Source of the DNA: Dehalococcoidia bacterium
GTDB lineage: Bacteria; Chloroflexota; Dehalococcoidia; GIF9; AB-539-J10
NCBI GenBank assembly: GCA_030606765.1
Contig: JAUWFX010000014.1
Coordinates: 1 to 18,969 of the forward strand
Direction of reading: 5' to 3'
DNA: 18,969 bases
In this document: positions 6,457 through 11,987 of the stretch, piece after piece
Position numbering within the stretch: position 1 is the stretch's first letter
Layout of the letters: each line of letters begins with the position of its first letter
Program-made: the position numbers and the translations under genes
The notes under the pieces: generated by a model
What the model was told of the DNA's origin: nothing
What the model saw: only the letters and a program-made list of their open reading frames with translations
Databases searched by the model: none

Positions 6457-8598
6457 ATGAAAAATAGAAAGATCCTCTTACCAGCTATATTCTCTATGGT
6501 TTTGGTCTTCAGCTTTGTTTTACCTGCGTCAATTGCTGAAGCCTCATCAACCGTGTATCTGCCAGATGACTGTTCGATTATTCATTCAGCGGTAGATAGC
6601 TCCAGCCTTGCTTCGGCAATGGCACTGAATACGCCTCAAGGGCAGATAACACCCATGGTTGCCGCGGGCGGCTATCACACGGTGGGACTTAAGTCCGACG
6701 GCACCGTGGTTGCTGAGGGATACAATAGCTCCAGGCAATGCGAGGTTGGCAACTGGACGGACATCATCCAGGTCGCCGCGGGCGGCTATCACACGGTGGG
6801 CCTTAAGTCCGACGGCACCGCGGTTGCCGTGGGGCAAAACTACGAGTTTGGGCAGTGTAATGTCGGCAACTGGACGGACATCATCCAGGTCGCCCCAGGC
6901 GGCTATCACACGTTGGGGCTTAAGTCCAACGGCACCGTAGTTGCCACGGGGAACAAGGAGTATGGGCAGTGCGATATCGCTAGCTGGAAGAATATTATCC
7001 AGGTTGCCGCGGGCATCTATCACACAGTGGGGGTTAAGACTAATGGCACCGTGGTCGCCGTGGGATATGACGAGTACGGTCAGTGCGATGTCGGTGGCTG
7101 GAAGAATATTATCCAGGTCGCCGCAGGCTACGGTCACACGGTAGGGCTTAAGTCCAACGGCACCGTGGTCGTCGTGGGACTCAATGACGATGGTCAGTGC
7201 GATGTCGGCAACTGGACGGACATCATCCAGGTTGCCGCCAGCGCCTATCACACGGTAGGGCTTAAGTCCGACGGCACCATGGTCGCCGTGGGACTCAACG
7301 ACGATTGGCAGTGCAATATCGACGGCTGGACGGACATCGTCCAGGTCGCGGCAGGCTACTGGCACACAGTGGGGCTTAAGTCCGACGGCACCGTGATCGT
7401 CGTGGGATGGCACCACTACGGTCAGTGCGATGTTGGGGACTGGACGGATATCGTCAAGGTGGCGGCAAGCTACGGTCACATGGTAGGGGTTAAGGCCGAT
7501 GGTAACGTGGTCGCCGTGGGATATAACAACAACGGTCAGTGCGATGTTGGCAACTGGATGGACATAATCCAGGTCGCCGCAGGCTACAGTCACACGGTGG
7601 GGGTTAAGGCTGACGGCACCATGGTCGCCGTGGGAAACAACGAAATCGGTCAGTGCGATGTTGGCAACTGGACGGACATCATCGAGGTCGCTGTCGGCGG
7701 CTATCACACGGTGGGGCTTAAGGCCGATGGCACCGTGGTCGCCGTGGGAGACAGCGCCTATGGTCAGTGCGATGTCGGTGGCTGGACGGATATCGTCCAG
7801 GTCGCCACGGGCTACGGTCAAACGGTGGGGCTTAAGGCCGACGGCACTGTGGTGGCCGCGGGAAACAACGAAATCGGGCAGTGTGAGGTCGGTGGCTGGG
7901 CGGATATCACTCAGGTCGCCACGGGTTGGGGTCACACGGTGGGGCTTAAGGCCGATGGCACCGTGGTCGCCGTGGGATATTTCGACTACGGTCAATGCAA
8001 GGTCGGCGGCTGGATGGACATCAAACAGGTTTCCACAGGCGAATATTATCACACGATAGCCGCAGGCTACGGTCACACGGTGGGAGTTAAGGCCGACGGC
8101 AGCGTGGGCGCCGTGGGATTGAACGACGAAGGACAATGTGATGTCGACAACTGGACGGATATCATCAAGGTCGCCGCAGGCAACTTTCACACAGTGGGGC
8201 TTAAGGCCGACGGCAGCGTGGTCGCCGCAGGCCTTGAAGTTGAGTTTGCCAAATGGAATCTGGGAAGTCTAGCACTCTACCTTATCACCTTCAGCACCAC
8301 TGGAGGTGGGGTAACCCGACCGGGGGAGGGGGCCTTTCCCTATTATCCTGGTAGGGTACTCAACTTGGAAGCCAAGCCTGAGAATGACTACCGCTTTGTC
8401 AACTGGACTGGCGATGTGGGCACCATTGCCAATGTTAATGCTGCCCAGACCACCATTGCCATTAACGACAACTATTCCATAACGGCTAACTTTGAGGAGA
8501 AACCACCAATCAATTGGGCTCTCATTGGCGGGATTGTAGCAGTGGTGGTAGCAGGAGGACTGGCGATTTTCTTCGTGCGTAGAAAGAGAGCTGCCTAG
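6457..8598 (+). CDS. Secreted, membrane-anchored protein with 14 RCC1-type repeats
   Basis: Residues 1 to about 29 form a Sec signal peptide (MKNRKILLPAIFSMVLVF...) with likely cleavage after SIAEA. From about residue 65 to 600 run 14 repeats of 38-39 residues of the RCC1 type, consensus QVAAGxxHTVGLKxDGTVVAVG, then GQCDVGxWTDI. Next is a divergent InlB B-repeat-like domain (FSTTGGGVTRPGEG to FVNWTGDVG to SITANF, about 608-680). The C-terminus is a membrane helix (WALIGGIVAVVVAGGLAIFF) and a basic VRRKRAA stop-transfer tail, so the repeats should be displayed outside the cell. ATG 6457 is preferred over ATG 6451 because AGGAG (6446-6450) is 6 nt upstream of it. A 12-residue repeat remnant (KQVSTGEYYHTI) precedes repeat 13. 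RCC1 repeats form beta-propellers that bind proteins or ligands; the ligand here is unknown. Confidence 0.9.
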   Translation: MKNRKILLPAIFSMVLVFSFVLPASIAEASSTVYLPDDCSIIHSAVDSSSLASAMALNTPQGQITPMVAAGGYHTVGLKSDGTVVAEGYNSSRQCEVGNWTDIIQVAAGGYHTVGLKSDGTAVAVGQNYEFGQCNVGNWTDIIQVAPGGYHTLGLKSNGTVVATGNKEYGQCDIASWKNIIQVAAGIYHTVGVKTNGTVVAVGYDEYGQCDVGGWKNIIQVAAGYGHTVGLKSNGTVVVVGLNDDGQCDVGNWTDIIQVAASAYHTVGLKSDGTMVAVGLNDDWQCNIDGWTDIVQVAAGYWHTVGLKSDGTVIVVGWHHYGQCDVGDWTDIVKVAASYGHMVGVKADGNVVAVGYNNNGQCDVGNWMDIIQVAAGYSHTVGVKADGTMVAVGNNEIGQCDVGNWTDIIEVAVGGYHTVGLKADGTVVAVGDSAYGQCDVGGWTDIVQVATGYGQTVGLKADGTVVAAGNNEIGQCEVGGWADITQVATGWGHTVGLKADGTVVAVGYFDYGQCKVGGWMDIKQVSTGEYYHTIAAGYGHTVGVKADGSVGAVGLNDEGQCDVDNWTDIIKVAAGNFHTVGLKADGSVVAAGLEVEFAKWNLGSLALYLITFSTTGGGVTRPGEGAFPYYPGRVLNLEAKPENDYRFVNWTGDVGTIANVNAAQTTIAINDNYSITANFEEKPPINWALIGGIVAVVVAGGLAIFFVRRKRAA
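6652..8262 (+). repeat. Tandem 114-bp coding repeats (14 copies)
   Basis: The DNA behind the RCC1-type repeats is strongly conserved between units, with long shared blocks such as GGCAACTGGACGGACATCAT and GGCACCGTGGTCGCCGTGGG. Period is 114 bp, with occasional 117-bp units. Repeats 1-7 encode KSDG, KSNG or KTNG at the loop; repeats 8-14 all encode KADG. Units 9 and 11 share an identical AACAACGAAATCGG stretch, which suggests local duplication of blocks. The region is visibly more GC-rich than the flanks. Such an array can change copy number by recombination. Confidence 0.9.
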
Positions 8599-8690
8599 AC
8601 CGAAAGACGCTGAATTGAGCTTTCCATCCAACCTCTACCTAAAAGGGTGAAGGTATGGTTATATTGTCGTTGCAAGCCACCTTCCCCTTC

Positions 8691-8804
8691 CTGTCATTGC
8701 GCGCACCTGAAAGGTGGGCGGCATCTCCAACCTCACCTGCCCCACCGGGATTACGGAGCCTGTTCCGAAGCGTAAGCGAGGAATCTCGCTCCTCGCAATG
8801 ACAG
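8691..8804. repeat. Larger palindromic element of the CATTGCGAG family, copy 2
   Basis: Perfect 11-bp inverted ends, CTGTCATTGCG (8691-8701) and CGCAATGACAG (8794-8804), bound a 114-bp element. The interior carries GAATCTCGCTCCTCGCAATG, the reverse-oriented standard repeat end. It fills the centre of the 341-nt gap between the RCC1-repeat and nitroreductase genes. I see no protein-coding gene in that gap. A short open frame across it is derived from the repeat. Confidence 0.75.
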
Positions 8805-8939
8805 AGAGAGGAGAAGCTTTCTCTGGCGAGGACATGGCCATAGAAGGCTTGTTGGTGCTGGAAGCGAAGAACTGTGAAAGTTGCCGCATTGTGAGTTAAA
8901 ATAGTAAATCCTGGCTAATAAGAAAAAAAGGAGGAAAGC

Positions 8940-9623
8940 ATGGACATCGTTGAAGCTATCCAACAAAGGAAGAGCACTCGGGCTTTTAAATCCGGCCCTG
9001 TACCCCAGGAAATTCTAAAGGAGATAATGGAGCTGGCTTTGCGAGCTCCCTCCTGGGCGAATACTCAGCCCTGGGAATTCGCTATAGTGACTGGGAAAAA
9101 GCTGGAGGAAATAAGACATGCCTTTGTTGAAAAGGCAGAAGAGGAACCCAATCCAGACATTCCTCGTCCTCGAGAATTTCCCGAGCCTTATGATACTCGC
9201 CGCCGTGTTCTGGGCAGGAAAGTTCTCGAACTAAAGGGAATAAGCAGGGAGGATAAAGAGAAGAGGAAATGGTGGCTCTTGCAAGGCTTGAGACTGTTTG
9301 AAGCTCCTTGCGCCATCTATATCTATATTGACCGCTCTTTCTACCTGCAAGGCGACGGGTTAAATATTTGGCCTATGTTTGATTGTGGTTTGGTGGCTGA
9401 GAACATCATGCTGCTAGCTACCAGGTATGGTCTAGGAACTATTGCTCAAATACAAGCTGTCGTGTATCCTGATGTGTTGAGAAAGGTGTTGGAAATACCA
9501 GATTCCAAGCTTATAGTACTGGGAATAGCTGTTGGTTACCCTGACCGGGATGACCCTGTAAATCAGCTCCAATCCGAAAGAGAACCGTTGGGTAATGTGA
9601 GCACCTGGCATGGCTTTGATTAA
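8940..9623 (+). CDS. Nitroreductase-family FMN oxidoreductase
   Basis: The 227-residue protein belongs to the nitroreductase superfamily, FMN-dependent flavoproteins that reduce nitro compounds, quinones or other acceptors with NAD(P)H. The FMN-binding N-terminus is seen in IQQRKSTRAFKSGPVP, followed by ALRAPSWANTQPWEFAIVTG. The C-terminal flavin contact region is GLVAENIMLLATRYGLGT, then LGIAVGYPDRDDPVN. Residues about 65-125 form a charged insertion (EEPNPDIPRPREFPEPYD to SREDKEKRKWW) that sets it apart from the shortest family members. A strong AAGGAGG (8929-8935) at good spacing fixes the ATG start. It appears to be transcribed alone, facing a tRNA gene on the opposite strand. The natural substrate cannot be told from sequence. 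Confidence 0.92.
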   Translation: MDIVEAIQQRKSTRAFKSGPVPQEILKEIMELALRAPSWANTQPWEFAIVTGKKLEEIRHAFVEKAEEEPNPDIPRPREFPEPYDTRRRVLGRKVLELKGISREDKEKRKWWLLQGLRLFEAPCAIYIYIDRSFYLQGDGLNIWPMFDCGLVAENIMLLATRYGLGTIAQIQAVVYPDVLRKVLEIPDSKLIVLGIAVGYPDRDDPVNQLQSEREPLGNVSTWHGFD

Positions 9624-9643
9624 AAGATAGACTAGCTCGGAAA

Positions 9644-9717
9644 TGCCCCCAAGGGGATTCGAACCCCTGGTCTTCAGCTTGAAAGGCTGATGTCCTAGGC
9701 CTCTAGACGATGGGGGC
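9644..9717 (-). tRNA. tRNA-Glu (anticodon TTC)
   Basis: Read on the minus strand the acceptor stem GCCCCCA pairs perfectly with TGGGGGC, followed by discriminator A. The anticodon arm is TCAGC, loop CTTTCAA, GCTGA, giving anticodon TTC for Glu. The T arm GGGG-TTCGAAT-CCCC is perfect, and the D-arm sequence is the usual GTCTAGAGGCCTAGGAC of bacterial tRNA-Glu. The 3' CCA is not encoded; the next bases are TTT. Confidence 0.95.
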
Positions 9718-9727
9718 AACGTTAAGC

Positions 9728-9756
9728 ATTTTACGGGTAAATAGCTAAATATGCAA
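9728..9756 (-). promoter_or_regulatory. Predicted tRNA-Glu promoter
   Basis: On the minus strand TTGCAT (9751-9756) and TAAAAT (9728-9733) are separated by exactly 17 nt. The -10 box ends 10 nt before the first base of the mature tRNA, so the primary transcript would start within a few bases of the tRNA 5' end. Confidence 0.6.
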
Positions 9757-9802
9757 GGTCTGACGGCTAAAATAATAAACCTATCTATTTTTTATCATCT
9801 GT

Positions 9803-10060
9803 AGTGCAGGTAGGGCAAAAGTCATTCTCACTCGTGCTTGCGCTGGACTTGTTAGTAATTTGTATTGAAATCTTGCTACAATATTAGAAGCTTTTTCAAT
9901 ACAATCTGAAATATAGCCCACTTTGGCTTGCTAATAGCTCGGACATGAGGTATTATGTGGCGGTTGTTATGCCCACAACTGATAGTCTCAAATTGAAAAG
10001 AGTTGCCCAAAAGCACCGAGAATATTGGCTGTGCTGTTTGCTCTCTGTGATACCTGCACT
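9803..10060. other. Non-coding stretch with nested inverted repeats
   Basis: The 400-nt gap before the oxidoreductase has no credible gene. It is bounded by a perfect 10-bp inverted repeat, AGTGCAGGTA (9803-9812) and TACCTGCACT (10051-10060). Inside is another perfect 10-bp pair, TGTATTGAAA (9861-9870) and TTTCAATACA (9894-9903), enclosing a TACAAT hexamer (9877-9882). There is also a GTTGT-TATGCCC-ACAAC hairpin near 9963-9979, and GGGCAA (9813-9818) can pair with TTGCCC close to 10005. It may be a structured leader or RNA, an operator region, or a degraded mobile repeat. I could not match it to a known RNA family. Confidence 0.4.
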
Positions 10061-10131
10061 CTAACAATTTGGTTCTGGAAAGGACGACTCTCGAGGTCAA
10101 TATATATGACTCAAAAGGAGGTTCGATAAAT

Positions 10132-11949
10132 ATGATGAGAGAGATAGATAAAATTGGTTCGCGAATTGAAGAAGTAATTGATGAAGCTAACGGGAAGGTA
10201 TATTTGCCTCCTTGTCAGGTTCGCTGTCCTCTTAAAATAGATATTCAACGTAATCATGCTATGATTTCATGCCTTCCCCTGGATGGTGAGGAGGCCTCCA
10301 ACCAGATATTAAAGATAGGTGATGAAATCTATGACAAAAATCCCCTATTTCCAATAATCTGCAGCTACATTTGTGGGCTTTGCGAAGAAGAGTGTAATTA
10401 TGAAGACCAAACCGGAGCAGTAAGAAGAAAATTGCTTGTGCGATTTATCGCCGAGCATTATCTGCCCTACTTAAAGACAAAACCCTCATACTCTCCTCCC
10501 GCCAAGGAAAAAGTGGCGGTGATTGGAGGAGGACCTGCAGGCCTGATGTGTGCTTATACGCTGAGCAAGAGGGGTTACCGGGCCACCGTTGTGGAGAGCA
10601 GTTCGGAGTTGGGGGGTGCTCTGAGACTAATTCCTCGATATCGCCTTCCTAAGAATATCATGGATGCTACTTTGGATAGTTTAGTAAGGATTGCTAATAT
10701 AGATGTCAAACTGGGATTCAGAATGGGAGACGGTGAGAAAACGTTGGATGAACTCAGAAATGAAGGTTACAAAGCCATATTTATTGCTACAGGCACCTCT
10801 TCTCCAAGACCCCTTAGCTTTGAAAGAGAACCCGTGGCGGGAGCAGACCTGGAAGGAGTCATGTTTGGTTTAGACCTCCTCTCTGACTTCAACCAAAGGA
10901 AGATTCATCCTCGACTCTTTGAAGGCAAAAAAGTGATAGTAGTGGGGGGTGGTAATGTGGCTTTTGATGTGGCAAGAACCGCCCGACGACTTGGTGGAGA
11001 TGTTACAGTCGTGTGCCTGGAGTGTGAAGACAAATCTTCCAAGGATGGAATTCCAGCTGATGTTGAAGAAATCGAAGGCGCCACTGAAGAAGGAATCAAA
11101 ATTACCTATTCACGTGGTGTAGAAGAGATAATTGGTGAGGATGGGAAATTCAAGAAGATAAAATGTCCTCGCTGCACATGGGTCTACGATGAAATGGGGT
11201 ATATAGGATTTAATCCCAAGTTTGACCGGAGTGACGTGATATATCTTGAAGGAGACGTGCTACTCGTTACCATCGGGCAAGCTGCGGAGAGAAAATTCCT
11301 CCAGCAGGAAGATTTATTGGATGAAAGAGGCAGGATTGACGTCGACCAACTTACTCTGATGAGCAATCGCAAAGAGGGGATTTTCATCGGAGGCGATGTA
11401 AGGCGAATAGGCTTTGCCTCAGAGGCAATGAGAGAAGGGATGATAGCTGCCGAGTCTATAGACCGCTACATCAGAGGCGAAGATCTTAAGGAAGGGAGAG
11501 AGAGGGAGTATGAGGAAGCAGCTATTCCCAGGGCTACAGATTACAAGCCTCAACCTGAGCTTATATGGTTGCCGGCGGATAAAAGGTTGAACTTCGAACC
11601 TTTTGAGAAGGGATTTACCATGGAAGAGGTGTTGGAAGAGGCTGGGAGATGTCTATACTGCGGCCCGTGTAAGAGTTGTAAGGCATGTGTGGCGCTAGAG
11701 CTTCAGCTTGAGATACCAGAAATTGAAGTCAATCGAGAGATATGTAGCGGATGTGGGGTCTGTATTGCACTGTGCAGCTATGACGCCATCAAATTAGAGA
11801 AATCTGGGAATGGAGCTTCAGCAGTTATTAATGACTTCAGGTGCAAGCGATGTGGCGTGTGTGTTGCTGCTTGCCCCAGCGCGGCAATTGCCCTTGAGCA
11901 CTGCATTAACGAAGAAATTATGGCCGAAATCGAGGGCGTGTTAGTATAG
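10132..11949 (+). CDS. NAD(P)H/FAD oxidoreductase of the GltD type with extra Fe-S domains
   Basis: The 605-residue flavoprotein is related to the glutamate synthase small subunit and NfnB-type proteins. Domains in order: an N-terminal Fe-S domain (CQVRC at about 28-32; CSYICGLCEEEC); an FAD Rossmann motif VAVIGGGPAGLMCAY (about 128); an NAD(P) Rossmann motif VIVVGGGNVAFDVARTARRLG (about 267); a GDVRR FAD-contact motif; then a Cys-rich CLYCGPCKSCKAC (about 506) and two 4Fe-4S ferredoxin motifs (CSGCGVCIALC and CKRCGVCVAACP). It should move electrons between NAD(P)H and a ferredoxin-type partner. ATG 10132 is chosen over the upstream in-frame start at 10069 because AAGGAGG (10115-10121) precedes it. 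hypF begins 38 nt downstream, which suggests co-transcription. The electron partner is unknown. Confidence 0.9.
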   Translation: MMREIDKIGSRIEEVIDEANGKVYLPPCQVRCPLKIDIQRNHAMISCLPLDGEEASNQILKIGDEIYDKNPLFPIICSYICGLCEEECNYEDQTGAVRRKLLVRFIAEHYLPYLKTKPSYSPPAKEKVAVIGGGPAGLMCAYTLSKRGYRATVVESSSELGGALRLIPRYRLPKNIMDATLDSLVRIANIDVKLGFRMGDGEKTLDELRNEGYKAIFIATGTSSPRPLSFEREPVAGADLEGVMFGLDLLSDFNQRKIHPRLFEGKKVIVVGGGNVAFDVARTARRLGGDVTVVCLECEDKSSKDGIPADVEEIEGATEEGIKITYSRGVEEIIGEDGKFKKIKCPRCTWVYDEMGYIGFNPKFDRSDVIYLEGDVLLVTIGQAAERKFLQQEDLLDERGRIDVDQLTLMSNRKEGIFIGGDVRRIGFASEAMREGMIAAESIDRYIRGEDLKEGREREYEEAAIPRATDYKPQPELIWLPADKRLNFEPFEKGFTMEEVLEEAGRCLYCGPCKSCKACVALELQLEIPEIEVNREICSGCGVCIALCSYDAIKLEKSGNGASAVINDFRCKRCGVCVAACPSAAIALEHCINEEIMAEIEGVLV

Positions 11950-11987
11950 ATTTCACTGAATATTGTATTCCCCAAGAATCGCCTCAT

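Noticed and set aside
6659..8059. Several Arg/Ser/Pro-rich open frames in another forward frame
   Set aside because: They are frame-shifted shadows of the same repeats.
6586..8190. A 534-codon open frame on the minus strand across the RCC1-repeat array
   Set aside because: It mirrors the 114-bp repeats in an antisense frame kept open by their composition. The forward frame has a signal peptide, a known repeat type and a membrane anchor; the antisense product has none of these.
6652..8262. Regular repeats that might be read as a CRISPR array
   Set aside because: The units are contiguous 114-bp coding repeats without unique spacers, and no cas gene is present.
8714..8899. Short open frames in the gap before the nitroreductase
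   Set aside because: They are made largely of the repeat element at 8691-8804 and have no ribosome binding site or recognisable protein.
9876..10100. A 74-codon minus-strand frame upstream of the oxidoreductase
   Set aside because: It has no family resemblance that I can defend, no ribosome binding site, and it lies in a stretch dominated by inverted repeats.
10069..10131. Longer N-terminus of the oxidoreductase (start at 10069)
   Set aside because: It would place a strong AAGGAGG ribosome binding site inside the coding region; the site is properly placed for ATG 10132.
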